From assembly GCF_019393635.1 (NCBI RefSeq), contig NC_057864.1, forward strand, positions 474,566,617-474,630,616: a stretch of 64,000 nt of DNA. The letters run 5' to 3'. Numbering within the stretch: position 1 is the stretch's first letter; each line of letters starts with the position of its first letter. The DNA comes from Dromiciops gliroides. Its lineage: Eukaryota > Chordata > Mammalia > Microbiotheria > Microbiotheriidae. Shown here in pieces: positions 1 through 12,892 of the stretch. The translations under genes were made by a program, and so were the position numbers. The notes under the pieces were generated by a model. That model was not told the DNA's origin. It was given only the letters and a program-made list of their open reading frames with translations, and ran no database searches.

Positions 1-150
1 TTGTCCGTCTGTCTGTTTCTCTCTTTCCTTCTCTGTCTCTGTCTCTGTCTGTCTGTGTCTCTGTGTGTCTCTATGTCTCTGTCTCTATCTCTGCCTCTGT
101 CTCTCTCTACGTCTCTGTCTCTCTCTGTGTGTCTGTGTGTGTGTCTCCTA
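1..150. repeat. Pyrimidine-rich (TCTG/TGTC) low-complexity tract
   Basis: Runs of 'tctgtctctgtctctgtctg' from the window edge to about 150. Its style is like the pyrimidine-rich end of the LTR at about 10.4 kb, so it might be an LTR U5, but no border is visible. Confidence 0.8.
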
Positions 151-845
151 TATTCATAGTATCAATCCCCACAAAAATTAGCCCATGGTGGCCCAGAAAA
201 AGAAGGAGCAGCCCCAAAGAGGCTGGCCTGGTCAAAAAGGGGTTAATCTTTGCTGATTGGCAACAGGGAACAAGGACAGAGCTCACTCAGCTCTGCTTGG
301 ACTTAGTCTTTAAAACCCCTGCTAGAATAAAGACCACCCCCTCCCTCCCTGAAGCTTAAAAGAGGAAATCGTAGAACAAATAGAAAGATATCCCACTTTA
401 ACCATAATAGAAAATCTAAGGAACCCACCACCACCACCCCAAGAGATGGGTCCAATTAAGACCAAAAATAATTAATTCCCAGAAAGCCTTAGGTGAAATC
501 CTGACTAGTACATCCACCATGGATCAGTAAGGGAGGCTAGTGCTATCTGATGAATCCCTAACCATTGAGGACACAGCCCCAACCTTGTCAAACTTTCCAT
601 CGATGCCTCATTCCAACAGCGTCCCAGGGTAGATAGAGCACAGAGTTGTAGTAATCTTCCTAGCACATGGGTCTCTCCCCACTGCAGCCGCTCCTCTACT
701 TGGTCATCAGAGTCTTCTTCCTAAAGCCCTGATCTGAACATTTCTCCCCCATCCCTCTTCCATGCACACACAGACTCAATAAACTCCAGTGGCTCCCTGG
801 TGTCTCTGGGACCAAATAAAAAATGTGTCCTTCATAACCTGCCCC

Positions 846-848
<3 letters not shown>

Positions 849-907
<59 letters not shown>
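849..907. repeat. (CA)n microsatellite
   Basis: About 29 CA units without interruption. Confidence 0.98.
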
Positions 908-910
<3 letters not shown>

Positions 911-1084
911 CGGATGATATTCTCTCTGGCTGTTTGCCATGACTGGTATTTTCTCCCTCCTCATCCCCACCTCCTGGGTGCCCCAGCTTCCTCTGAGTCC
1001 CAGCTAAACCCCTCTTAATTCTAACACCTTCCCTCTGTTGATCATTTCTCATTTATCCTGCATGGTTATTTGCATGCTATCTCC

Positions 1085-1205
1085 CCCATTAGACTCCTCT
1101 AGGGCAGGGACTGTCTTTTGCCTTTTTTTTTTTTTTTGTATTCCCAGTGCTTAGCACAATGCCTGGCACATAACAGACTTAATAAATGTTAATGGACTGA
1201 CTGAC
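1085..1205 (+). repeat. L2-type LINE 3' end
   Basis: 'agggcagggactgtcttttg', 'cccagtgcttagcacaatgc', 'ctggcacataacagactt', 'aataaatgttaatgga': the characteristic end of L2 LINEs. Confidence 0.65.
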
Positions 1206-1260
1206 ACCGACTTGGTGCACTCGAGCCTTTCTGGTGTTGTCCTGTTTAAGTCTGTCCTAC

Positions 1261-1299
1261 ATCCCTGCTGACCATCCCTGCTGACCATCCCTGCTGACC
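1261..1299. repeat. Three tandem copies of a 13-bp unit
   Basis: Unit 'atccctgctgacc' repeated three times perfectly. Confidence 0.95.
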
Positions 1300-1449
1300 A
1301 CTGGGCTCAGGTTCCTCAGAAGATCCCAGCTGATCTCTTTGAAACTGATGGCCAAGAATGTCTAATTTGCAAGGAGCTGACCTATCACTTGGATCCTCCA
1401 TTACTGCTTCCACTTTGACAGCAATTTCAAGTCAAAACCACTCAGTCCA

Positions 1450-1609
1450 GGGGGCAGCTAGATGGCGCAGTGGATAAAGCACAGGCCCTGGATTCAGGAG
1501 GACCTGAGTTCAAATCCGGCCTTGACACTTGACACTTACTAGCTATGTGACCCTGAGCAAGTCACTTAACCCCCATTGCCCCACACAAAAACAAAAATAA
1601 AAACAAAAC
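1450..1609 (+). mobile_element. tRNA-derived SINE (first of a tandem pair)
   Basis: A box 'tggcgcagtggataaagc', B box 'gagttcaaatccg', 'ctatgtgaccctgagcaagt', then an A-rich tail 'acaaaaacaaaaataaaaac'. Followed directly by a second SINE. Confidence 0.93.
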
Positions 1610-1761
1610 CGGGGGCAGCTAGGTGGTCCAGTGGATAAAGCACCGGCCTTGGATTCAGGAGGACCTGAGTTCAAATCCGGCCTCAGACACTTGACACATA
1701 CTAGTTGTGTGACCCTGGGCAAGTCACTTAACCCTCATTGCCCCACCAAAAAAAAAAAAAA
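1610..1761 (+). mobile_element. tRNA-derived SINE (second of a tandem pair)
   Basis: Head starts right at the first SINE's tail; poly(A) 1748-1761. 'ccactcagtcca' (before SINE 1) and 'acccacagtcca' (after SINE 2) look like the duplication of the pair, so the second probably landed in the first one's tail or the two moved as a dimer. Confidence 0.92.
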
Positions 1762-2460
1762 CCCACAGTCCAATTCAAATCAATTCAAGGGTTATTTTAA
1801 GTACTTGCTATGTATTAATCCCAAAGGCAGAGATGAACAGGTTAAAATGAGGTTGTCCTTCCCCTTAAGGAGCTGACAGTCTTTTGTATAGATACAGCTG
1901 AATCCCACGTCCCGGATCCCAAGACTCCAAGCCCAGCGACCTTTTCCACTGTTTCTCACCAATCGGACAGCACATTGGGACCATCAAACCTACCCATCGA
2001 GGCTTCCCACCTCTGGGACAGCACAGTGCCTGCCACTGAAATGTTTGTTGAATGTAAGTGAATTGAATTCACACCAGATGGGAGAGGCACACCATCTCCC
2101 TGTCTGGCTGCAGCTTCAGTTCTGGGCCAGCCAAAATAGAATGGCAATAACTCGGGGACTGAGACAGATAGAGACAAGGAATATCATATGTAAATTAACA
2201 CCTGACATCCTCCAACTCTTGGATATTCAAGCATTCTGTTCTGGAGTTCTCCCCTCCTGCTTGGGCTGATTCCTGGGCTCATTTCCTGAAATCTAAACAA
2301 GTTCCCAGAGGGAAGCTGTAAGGAGAGGGGATGAACACCCCTTCCCCACCCCCACCCTCTGTGGGTCTGAGATTCTGAATCACCTTAATAAAGTTCAATG
2401 AGAAGCAGTATTTACTTATAGCAGTGTTAGCATATTGCTAATAAAGGGGGCATTGTCAAT

Positions 2461-2712
2461 ATGGACAGCTAGGTGGTGCAGTGGATAGAGAGGCAGGCTT
2501 GGAATCAGACTCATCTTTGTGAGCTCAAATCCAGCCTCCAATACTTACTAATTGTATAACCCTGGGCAAGTCATTTAACACTGTTTTTCTCAGTTTCCTC
2601 ATTTGTAAAATGAGCTGGAGAAGGAAATGCCAAAAACCACTCCAGTATCTTTGCCAAGAAAACACCAAATGGGGTCATGGAGAATCAGACACGACCGAAA
2701 CAACTGAACTGA
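2461..2712 (+). mobile_element. Long-form SINE with RTE-like tail
   Basis: tRNA-like head 'acagctaggtggtgcagtgg', then 'cagtttcctcatttgtaaaa', 'gagctggagaaggaaatgcc', 'actccagtatctttgccaag' and a tail 'atcagacacgaccgaaacaa'. The tail matches the RTE 3' end at about 24112. Confidence 0.88.
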
Positions 2713-2814
2713 ACCAATTGTTAGTATAGTGAGGAAAGGGCTAGCTCTGAAGTCAGAGGAACAGAATGCAAATCCTACCACTACCACTTACTACCAGTGT
2801 GGCCTCAGCCACTC

Positions 2815-2945
2815 AGAGGGAAGTCAGGGAGTCAGGAAGACCTGAGTTCAAACCCTGGCTCAGACACAAACTAGCTTCATGGTCCTTGGAAAATCACTTA
2901 ACTCCTGTCTGCCTCAGTTTCCTCATCTCTAATATAGGGGTGATA
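2815..2945 (+). mobile_element. MIR/THER-type SINE, left part
   Basis: 'gagtcaggaagacctgagtt', 'aaatcacttaactcctgtct', 'cagtttcctcatctctaata'. It continues after the inserted SINE at 3160-3250 ('cctactacccagagttgttg', 'tgaagataaaa'). Confidence 0.75.
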
Positions 2946-3158
2946 GGGGGCAGCTAGGTGGCACAGTGGATAAAGCACCAACCCTGGATTCAGGAGTACC
3001 TGAGTTCAAATCTGGCCTCAGACACTTAACACTTACTAGCTGTGTGACCCTGGGCAAGTCACTTAACCCCCATTGCCTCGAAGAAGAAGAAGAAGAAGAA
3101 GAAGAAGAAGAAGAAGAATACTTGTCCTTTAATAATATATATATATATATATATATAT
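2946..3158 (+). mobile_element. SINE with (GAA)n and (TA)n tail inserted in a MIR
   Basis: SINE body to 'attgcctc' (3079), (GAA)n 3080-3118, (TA)n 3135-3158. Flanking copies of 'ataggggtgata' (about 2934-2945 and 3158-3169) mark the target duplication. Confidence 0.92.
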
Positions 3159-3618
3159 AGGGGTGATAATCATTGCACCTACTACCCAGAGTTGTTGTGA
3201 AGATAAAACAGGATAATATTCGTAAACATCAAAGTACTATACAAACGATGTTATTATGCATGCAATCATAAGACCAAACCAGTAAACATCCCAGCATGGG
3301 TGTCATAGATATAAAGCTAGAAGGGTCTTTAGAGGACATCTGGACCAACAGCCTCATGCCCCCATTTTACAGATGCAGAAACTAAGCCTGGAAAGGCTGA
3401 CTTGTCCAAAGTGATACAAGTAGTAAGGAGCAGATACGGGATTTGAATCCAGGTACTATGATTCTGAGCCCAGCAGTCTTTCCATTGTGCCATACCCTGC
3501 CTCCTATTCTCCTCATCAGAGTCATGAACACTGCCCCCGCCCCCCCAGCGCAATCTCCCACCTTTGGGACAGTCCCTCCCAGATGTGGAAAGGATGAGTC
3601 AAACGCCTGGAGGCCCTT

Positions 3619-3767
3619 CTTTTTTTTTTTTGTGGGGCAATGGGGGTTAAGTGACTTGCCCAGGGTCACACAGCTAGTAAGTGTCAAGTGTCCGAGACCA
3701 GATTTGAACTCAGGTACTCCTGAATCCAGGGCCGGTGCTTTATCCACTGCGCCACCTAGCCGCCCCT
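3619..3767 (-). mobile_element. tRNA-derived SINE
   Basis: Minus copy: T-run, 'ggggcaatgggggttaagtg', 'gtcacacagctagtaagtgt', 'ccactgcgccacctagccgc'. Full length. Confidence 0.93.
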
Positions 3768-3844
3768 GAGACCCTTTTTACTTTACAGTGACCTACCCTA
3801 CATTCTGCATCTCTTAGCCCACGACAAAATCTGCAGAAAAACCT

Positions 3845-4060
3845 TAGAGAGGAGAGAGAGGAGGAGAAGGGGGAATAGAGGAGGAAGAGGAAGAGAAAGA
3901 GGAAGAACAGAGAAGAGGGAGAGGAAGATAGGAAGAGAAGGAGGAAGAAAAGGAGGAGAAAAAAAGAAGAGATGGGGAAGAAAAGGGGGAGAAGAGGAGA
4001 GGGAAGAGGAGGAAGAAGAGGGGGGGAGAAAAAAAGGAGGAGGAGGAGCCAAGGAGAGAA
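3845..4060. repeat. Long purine-rich (GGA/GAA) tract
   Basis: About 215 bases almost wholly A and G on the plus strand (gaggaggaagaggaag-like), with few pyrimidines. It explains several long Ser/Leu/Phe-rich minus-strand frames that are not genes. Confidence 0.95.
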
Positions 4061-5154
4061 AGCCAAGACCCAGACACTTTAACCGCAAAGCATGGAGCAC
4101 AACTGTCACATTTTATTGTTCCCAGGGCGTTCCGAAGCCCCTATAGTGAAACGCCTTCTAATCCCTTAAGAAAAGGAATACATGACAAGGCTCTGATTTC
4201 AAGCCCCAAGCTCCAGTGACTTACAACAAAGCCCATTTCTTCCAACAGACGGCTTTCCCAACCAGAGGCCTGCATGGAGTTTCCAGCCCCCCCCCCCCCG
4301 CCCTTATCTTCCCCTCCATCTGCTGGGTCCTATAAGGAGGCGTCCAGAATCTTCCCCAACTCTTCAGGAGCCCCTGGGGTCCTTTCTTCCTCCACAAATG
4401 GATGAATGGCCCCCATTGTTTTTATTGTTATAATCAGGTTCCAGAAAGATCTAGAAAATGTCCTGCATGACATGGAGAGGTAGAGGATAGAAAGCCAGCC
4501 TTAGTGTTAGAAAGATCTGAGTCTGAGTCTTGTCTTTGACACCGCTCAATTGCATGACTCTGAGTAAGTCCCTTAACCTCTCAGAGCACCCAGGCAACTC
4601 TCTGTGACTCGGAGCAGCAGAGAGAGTGCCTAGTTCTGCATTAATAGAAGGCATTTCCTCACCAGAAGCTCCCTTCACTAGGGAAATAACAGGGCCAGTC
4701 AAAATATGTGAACATATAAATATGTATGTGTCTGTAGAATATTAGGTCGAGAGTAGGAAGGGACCCCAGAGTCCATCAGGGGTCATCAGACGATGGGCTG
4801 CAGATTGAATCAATCAATAAGCTGTTATTGAGTGCCCACTACATGCCAGGCACTTCGCAAGCACTGGGAATACAAAAAGAAGTAAAAGACAGCCCTGTTT
4901 ACAATCTAATGGGCATCTAGCCAACACTGCAAACAAAAACAGGCAGCCCATAGTTTGCTGACCCTCAACTTCTAATCCAGCCTCCTTCTTTTACAAATGA
5001 GGAAACTGAGGCTTAGGACCAAGGTCACACAAGTATCAAGTATCAGAGGTAGCATTTGAACTCAGGCCCTCTGAACCCACAGTGAGAGTTCTTTCTACTG
5101 TACCATGTATATGTGATACAATGGTCAGAGTTCTGGCCTTAGAGCAAGGAAGGG

Positions 5155-5304
5155 GAGGCAGCTAGGTGGCACAGTGGATAGAGCACCAGCCCTGGAGTCA
5201 GGAGGACCTGAGTTCAAATCCGACCTCAGGCACTTAACACTTACTAGCTGTGTGACCCTGGGCAAGTCACTTAACCCCAGTTGCCTCACTAAAAAATAAA
5301 TAAA
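5155..5304 (+). mobile_element. tRNA-derived SINE with (GAAT)/(GATA) tail
   Basis: Full SINE; tail 'actaaaaaataaataaataa' runs into the tetranucleotide array at 5305-5432. Confidence 0.93.
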
Positions 5305-5350
5305 TAAGTGAATGAATGAATGAATAGATAGATGGATGGATGGATGGATG

Positions 5351-5432
<82 letters not shown>
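5305..5432. repeat. Tetranucleotide microsatellite (GAAT)n(GGAT)n(GATA)n
   Basis: GAAT x3-4, GGAT/GATG units, then about 20 GATA units from 5351 to 5432. Probably grown from the SINE tail immediately left. Confidence 0.97.
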
Positions 5433-5494
5433 GTAAGGAAGGACTGGGTTTGAATTCTGCCTCAGACACATCACTGTTAGGTCATGAGCCTTCC

Positions 5495-5600
5495 CTTCAG
5501 GGAAAGCAGGGACTGTCTTTTGCCTCTTTTGGGATATCCAGAGCTTAGCACAATTCCTGGAACATAGTAGGTGCTTAATAAATACTTGTTCCTCCCCTTG
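5495..5600 (+). repeat. L2-type LINE 3' end
   Basis: 'agcagggactgtcttttgcc', 'cagagcttagcacaattcct', 'ggtgcttaataaatacttgt'. Confidence 0.6.
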
Positions 5601-5654
5601 TCCATCTAAAGCTCTCCCTCAGCCCATCACACTCCCTATTCTCATTTATGGCTG

Positions 5655-6567
<913 letters not shown>

Positions 6568-6794
6568 ATATGGACAGAAATCACACAGGATTAAAGCATA
6601 TGGTAGAATTTTGGTATGTACCTGTAGAGAGAGTAGCTAAATCATGTGGACTCTGATATAGTTCCTAACTATGGAAGGTAGAGTTTTGAACCCTTGTTTA
6701 TCGGCAATTTTGCAATACTATTCCCTAGTAAAACTGATGTGTGGTCTAATTTTATAATTCATTTTATTTACCCACACATTGCATGTGTCAGGGA

Positions 6795-6880
6795 AATAAG
6801 TTTTTAACAGGAAAAAAACCGAATGTTGAAAAATTTATGTGCAATTGGAAAGAATAAAATACTATTAAGGGGAAAAAATG
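6795..6880 (+). mobile_element. L1 3'-end scrap
   Basis: 'gaatgttgaaaaatttatg', 'gcaattggaaagaataaaat' resembles the L1 terminus seen at 6500-6560. Short and diverged. Confidence 0.5.
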
Positions 6881-7568
6881 TTTGAATTCTAAGGGCAAAA
6901 AAAGAGAGAGAGAGGAAGATGTCCAAAAGTAACCTCCAGCAACTGAGAACACTGCCAGGAGTAGATTGGGGGAAAGAGTGGGTTTGGAATAACAGAACTT
7001 GGGTTCAAATTCCCGCTGTTTTCTGGGTGAACTTGAGCATTGCTTCCCTCATTTTCCTCACCTTTCTATAAAATGAGGAGGGACTAGATGAGATTATCTT
7101 CAAGGTCCTTTCTGGCTTATGTCTCTGATCCTATAAATTCTGGGCAGAGAACCAGGATTGTTCCAGGAAGCTTGAAGTCACCCTATCACCCCCACAAGTT
7201 TGCATGAAGGCACAGAGGCTAGGGAGGAAGCCAAAAACAAGGAAATGACCAGTGCCTAATATATCTGTTGGGAATATGATTTTAAGTCACACCTAAGCAT
7301 GGCCAAATATCTGGACAGAGTCCTTGTTTATAAGCCCTTTAACGAGCTCATGGACATTTCTCACCAGGATTTGGAACCTTCAGCTAGAGAAAGAAAAATA
7401 AGACCCAGAAGGTTGGCTCGAGAAAGCTCCAGGAAATCCATGGTCCTTCCATTGTGGTGTCCATTTCTTTGAAGCAGAAGAGTAAAGACCAACCCTGGGT
7501 CTCTTGAGTGGAGTGGGAGCCATGAGTCCAAGTTGGAATGTTTCTTGAGTCAAAAATAAATGGGGATT

Positions 7569-7741
7569 GGGGGCAGCTAGGTGGCGCAGTGGATAGAGCA
7601 CCGGCCCTGGATTTAGGAGGACCTGAGTTCAAATCCAGCCTCAAACACTTGACACTTACTAGCTGTGTGACCCTGGGCAAGTCACTTAACCTTCATTGCC
7701 CCGCAAAACAAAACAAACAAAATAAGTAAATAAATAAATAA
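7569..7741 (+). mobile_element. tRNA-derived SINE
   Basis: Full copy with tail (AAACAAAACAAAC, AAATAAATAA). Similar 'aaataaatggggatt' (before) and 'aaataaaatgggggtt' (after) suggest the duplication. Confidence 0.93.
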
Positions 7742-8559
7742 AATGGGGGTTAATTTATCCAACAAATGACTCTCACCCATCAAACACCCTTTAATCTCCA
7801 TTTCTTTTAACTCATCCTCCTCTGATATGTTCAAAACACTTCCCTTTCCTCAAGGTCCTAACTCTCCTGGGATTCCCTGAGTGCTCGTTTATTAGCCTGA
7901 TAAACTCATGCCTGGTATTATACATGCCAGCAAGTACAACAGGGAATTTGAGGCAAAGAGGTGTCATTGACTAGTAAATCTTCAACTTGGAAGCAGGAAG
8001 ACTGGTTCAAATCCTGCCACAGACAGTCATTATCTGTGTGATCCTGGGCAAGTCCTCTCTGGGCTTCCATTTCTTCATCTATGAAACTGTGTATAAAGGA
8101 GGGGGTGGTAGTGAACCGGATGCCTCCTCCCAGTCCTGTGCATCTTTAAGAAAGCCAGGATAACTGGAACATTCTAGTGGATTAGTTTGCAGTAGGGGCT
8201 GGGGAAGTATTCACTGCCCCTTAAGGGACTATTCCAAATACAAGTAAAGCCAGACTTCCTGTTGATGCATTCATTCCTGGTACAGAACAAGAGAAAAGCT
8301 AACACAATCTTAGGTTGGATGAAGAGAGGTATTAATGTCCAAAGCTAAAGAAGCGATAGACCCACTCTATCCTGCCCTGAACACATCCAGAGGGACCTGT
8401 TCCATTCTGGACACCACTAATTTAGGAAGGACATTGAGAAGATGATATGGCATAGTCCATGGTAGAACAAGTCCTCAAGTTCATGCCATAAGATCAGTTG
8501 AAAGGGCTGGAGGTGTTTAATCTGAAGAGGGAAAGATTCGGGATCACAGTATCCTGGAA

Positions 8560-8740
8560 CCAGAGACTGGAAGACCATCTAGTCCAAGTTTTTCACTTTA
8601 CAGATGAGGAAACTGAGGCCCGGGGAGATGAAGAGAATTGCACGGTCACAAAGGTGTTAAATGACAGAGGTAGTATCTGAACCCAGGACCTCTGTCTCCA
8701 GAGTCATTTCTCTTTACACTATACCACACTGTCTCCCCAA
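8560..8740 (+). repeat. MIR-class relic and L2-like flank
   Basis: 'tttacagatgaggaaactga' with 'tgacagaggtagtatctgaa', a motif family repeated at about 3360, 4990, 9105, 13305, 14645, 17385, 24290, 32885, 35725, 38100, 41190, 44920, 53525 and 56490. Each is one 60-180 bp ancient relic. Confidence 0.5.
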
Positions 8741-9644
8741 GAGCCGTCTTCAAGTATTTGAAGGTTTGTTCCATGAAAGCAGAATCAATTGATCAATATT
8801 TATTAAGTACCTACTGTGTGCTAGGCACTGGGGATGCAAGAAGAGACCAAAGACAGTTCCTTGGCCTCAAGGAGCTTACAATCTAATGAGGTTTGCACTG
8901 CTTAGTCAGGAGGGGTGGGGGAAAGGGACATTGAAATAGAGCTCTTAAGGCACCAAAGGCCAGAGGATTCCTCCATTTTATAAATTTTCCAGGCATTCAT
9001 TCTGTTCTTTCAACCAAACAAAACCTCAACAAGATGATAGACATACATATACAGGACCAGAAGGCACCTCAGAGGCATCTAGTCCAACCCCCTCATTTAA
9101 CAGATGAGCAAACTGAGCCCTGGGGTGGTTAAAGGCCTTGCTCAAGGTCACACAGGCATGTGGAAGCACACCAAACCTTAACCTTTCCTCCTTTGGAAAT
9201 ATGAAGAAAACACAATTCTCAAATCTTGTAGTCCAAAACCTTTGAGCTAATCCAAATAAGAAAACTTAGCCGTCTTTCTTTGGCAATCAATTCTAAAGCA
9301 ATGCCCTGGACTAAATCTTTTTTCCTCCTTAACAAAGACCTAATATTTTTTTAAGAAACTGGGTAAAAAGTTCAAGGAGGAATCCTGTGTTCCCTGAGGA
9401 TAAAGTGGGGCTGGTGGTCAGCCATGGAAAAGAGGCCATCAATTGACCCATTTAAGAGAAGTACCCTCTTTCTTCAAGCCTGAACTGCATCTAGGCAATG
9501 ATCAGACTGTGAGAAAGAAGATGTATCTTTGGATTATTTCAGTTCATGCAAGTATCTCTTGAGTTCACCTTTAACCAGCTGGAACTGGAGAATCCTTAGA
9601 GGGAGTAGTCAAAGAGAAGTTAACATTCTTTGAAATAGAAGGGG

Positions 9645-9796
9645 ATTTTTTTGTTTGTTTGTGAGGCAATGACGGTTAGATGACTTGCCCAGGGTCACAC
9701 AGCTATTAAGTGTCAAGTGTCTGAGGTTGGATTTGAACTTAGGTCCTCCTGAATCCAGGACTGGTGCTTTATCTACTGCACCACCTAGCTACCCCC
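9645..9796 (-). mobile_element. tRNA-derived SINE
   Basis: Minus copy with 'tttttttgtttgtttg' tail, 'gtcacacagctattaagtgt' and 'ccacctagctaccccc'. Flanks 'gaaatagaagg' and 'taaaataggagg' may be the duplication. Confidence 0.92.
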
Positions 9797-10029
9797 TAAA
9801 ATAGGAGGTTTTTAGCCTGAGTCTAGGAGGTCTATGAGATTTCAGGGTATCCAAGAACTTAAATGAGATAAAATTCCATCTTTACTTTTACTGGTTTCCC
9901 TCATAATTCTATGTATTTCACTTTAAGCATTTAAAAACAAGATTCTGATAAGTAAACCATAGCCACCAGACTTCCAGAGAGATTCATTGTGCAAAGAAGG
10001 TGAAGCCCCCTTGCCCTAAGGGTATGCAG

Positions 10030-10358
10030 AAATATATGTTGATGTGGAAAATCACAAGTAGCCTCTGACCTTGTCTGTCTCAAATGGGCCCTGGCCTTGC
10101 TGTGTTACAGCTATAGCTGCGTTTGTATGTATCTTGCTTTCCTGTTCCTTGTTTGATACATTTGTATGTATCTTAGTTTCCTGTAATGATGACTATACCA
10201 CTATGCATCCTTTGTAAGGAAATCACTGTGCTCATCCTTGTTTGATACACGTGTATGTATCTTGCTGATAACACACCTACTCTTTTTGTATATAACCAAG
10301 TGGGCTACAAGGCAGAACCCATTGTTGGGGGTCTGACCCCAGTGGGCCCACGCATAAT

Positions 10359-10400
<42 letters not shown>

Positions 10401-10460
10401 GTGTATACCTCTGTCTTCTTCTCTGTATGTGTCTCTATGTCTCTCTTTCTCTCTCAACAA
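10030..10460 (+). mobile_element. Probable ERV1-like LTR
   Basis: LTR-like architecture on the plus strand: a duplicated U3-like block ('ccttgtttgatacatttgta' at 10147 and 'ccttgtttgatacacgtgta' at 10229), a TATA motif 'gtatataacc' (10289), and a short GC-rich R-like segment ending 'cgcataataaactc' with AATAAA at about 10356. A pyrimidine-rich stretch including (CT)n (10360-10396) then runs to 'tctctcaaca'. No clear target duplication was found, so the borders are approximate. Confidence 0.55.
10360..10396. repeat. (CT)n microsatellite
   Basis: About 18 CT units just after the AATAAA of the putative LTR. Confidence 0.97.
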
Positions 10461-11780
10461 AATTATTTAGAATTAGTTTATTCTAAATTAATAAAAATCA
10501 TTTCTGGCAGACTCGTGCCTAAAACAAGGTATACACAATTTTCTTTCATTGGCAATCATCTTCAGAGATTATATTTGAACCCAGGTCATTTGACTTGAGT
10601 CAGATTGTCTGTTATGTCCTGAAAGGGCCGTTGGCCAACCCCCTTCTATTTGAAACTGGACATCACAAAGCTCCAAGGTTAAGGTGGGAGCCCTGAGCCC
10701 AGAAGAAATCGGACTTCCAAGCCCCACCCACCCACCCCCAAGCCTTGATTGCCCCTTCCACAGAAAATCATTTCCTTTCTCTGGGCTTGAGTCCTCTTCC
10801 ATACAACAAAAGGGGTGTATGAGATATCTCTGAGGTCTCTCCCAGCTCCAATACCCCAAGGTCTCACGTCTGAGATTCTATGAGAAAGGAGGGCTGCCAT
10901 TGTGATAGAATCAAGCTCAGGAGCCCAGCTTTCCCCCCCTCCAAAAAAATAGACCAACAAGTTCCTGCCACTCCGAAGGGGACAAGCAGCCTCTCCTGAA
11001 CTCAGAGCTTAGCCCCCTCACAGTCCCAGCAGCCGCCACAGAAGTTGAGGGGGAGGGGCCTCTATGAGCATCTTCATCTCCTGCATCCTTCATGTGTAAT
11101 TAAGAATCTGAGCTACCACCTGTCAAGCTTCCCTCACACGCCAACCACCCAGCGGGAGCCTCTGTCACTGAGCCGCAGAAATCACTGCCGCATGGAGACA
11201 GGCGATGGAGAGTCTCCATGGGAGGCAGCCTGTTGCCTTGTTCCCTGAAAAGCTGACACAGAGAGTGACAGAAAATGGTGGTTGGGGGGTGGGAGGAGGG
11301 GAGGGTGTATGATATGGGAAGAACCCTGGCTTGGGAAGCAGACCTGGATTCTAGTCTTGACCCTGTCAGTTCCTGGCTGTGTGACTTTGGGAAGGTCATA
11401 TCCCTTCTCCTGAACTTGGTTTTCTCTGTCAAAAAAAAAAAATGGGTTTGGAGTAGAAACCCCCTTCACCTTGTAACATTCAATGACAGAGAGGGGGAGG
11501 GAAGGAGAGGAGAGGGAGGGGAGAGAAAGAAAGGCAAGAGACAGGAGGAGGGAGAGGCTTAACCCTCCCCATTTTATCTCTTTCTCATCTCATTGGCCCA
11601 TCAGAGATACCTAAAATATGCCTGTTATCTATTCTTCCTCCTATCAGGCAGGGATGGGGGGGGGAGGGGGGCGGAGCAGGAAAGATATCTAATAAATTAA
11701 CTCACACTATGGTATTGGTAATTCCTTGTGTTCCCACTCCCAGAGATATTTGTATTTTAAGAACAAAGCTGGTAACCTGC

Positions 11781-11783
<3 letters not shown>

Positions 11784-11866
<83 letters not shown>
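11784..11866. repeat. (CT)n microsatellite
   Basis: About 41 CT units, then a C-run and a pyrimidine-rich stretch to 11945. The 198-residue frame across it is a Ser-Leu repeat artefact. Confidence 0.98.
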
Positions 11867-11870
<4 letters not shown>

Positions 11871-12548
11871 TCCCCCCCCCACCTTATCTTCCCCTTTTCT
11901 TCTTTTCTCTTTCTCTCTTCTCTTCCCCTTCCTCTTCTCCCCTCTCCTGTTTATGGCTTGTCAAGGATCTTGGCACCTGGAAGGGGAAGAGATTTATGGA
12001 CAGGAGGGTTTTCTCAGCAGGTTGCCCTAAGTGTTTGTTCTTCCCCAGTCATAGGGGAAGATAAAGCAGGGCCAGGGAGCCTCAGAGCCGCACTATCAGA
12101 CAAGAGCCAAATTGGCCTAGTCTGGGGGCTCATTCTCAGCAGCAGCAGCTCCCCCTTGTTGTTGGATGGCCTGAGACCAACTTCCTGGTTTCCTCCTGCT
12201 CCCCACAGAGTGACAGAGACAAACAGGTCCCCTACCAGGGATCCTTGCTTTCCCAGGAAACATACAGATGAAACATTGCTCCCCAGATCCAGACCTAAAC
12301 AATAACAAGCCACCTCCCATGAGTGAAGACAGGCAGCCAGATCAGAGCAACACTGACTGGGGCTTGGCTCAGCCAGAGGAGGGGCTCGGGGAGGAGCAGC
12401 ACAACCCATCCTCTTCCCATGGATCAAGAACCTAGTGCCTAGTGCCTGGTGCTTTGGTTGCCCAGAGTCACCCCGGCCTCCTCGATCCCTTTCTGGGATA
12501 GCTCTAAGCAATAGCTTTTAGCTCCCAAATGACCCCTCCCTCTCTTCC

Positions 12549-12679
12549 TTTTTTTTGCGGGGCAATGAGGGTTAAGTGACTTGCCCGGGGTCACTGTCAA
12601 GTGTCTGAGGTCGGACTTGAACTCAGGTACTTCTGAATCCAGGGCCAGTGCTTTAACCACTGCACCACCTAACTGCCCC
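12549..12679 (-). mobile_element. tRNA-derived SINE
   Basis: Minus copy: 'gcggggcaatgagggttaag' to 'ccacctaactgcccc'. It lacks about 14 bases of the 'cacagctagtaa' segment. Confidence 0.9.
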
Positions 12680-12892
12680 ACCCCCTTCCCTTTCCTATTC
12701 CATATCCTAATATTAAGTGCTATGAATAAAGCCTTTGGGGCAGTGATAGAGTTTTTTTTTTTTAATACTGTCAATAAAACATTTTTAAAATACACCAAAG
12801 AAAGCAAAAGCAAGATTAGAGAAGATCACAAATGGGGTGGTTTTGTTACTTGGTTAAATGTAATACACACTTTTTTTTTTAATGGTACCTAT

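Noticed and set aside
3740-4109. Long Ser/Leu/Phe-rich minus-strand frames
   Set aside because: Product of the purine-rich tract; no start context, no splice structure, low complexity.
11709-12305. 198-residue plus-strand frame
   Set aside because: Half of it is a Ser-Leu repeat from (CT)n, the rest has no family resemblance, and frames on both strands are open in this GC-richer stretch.
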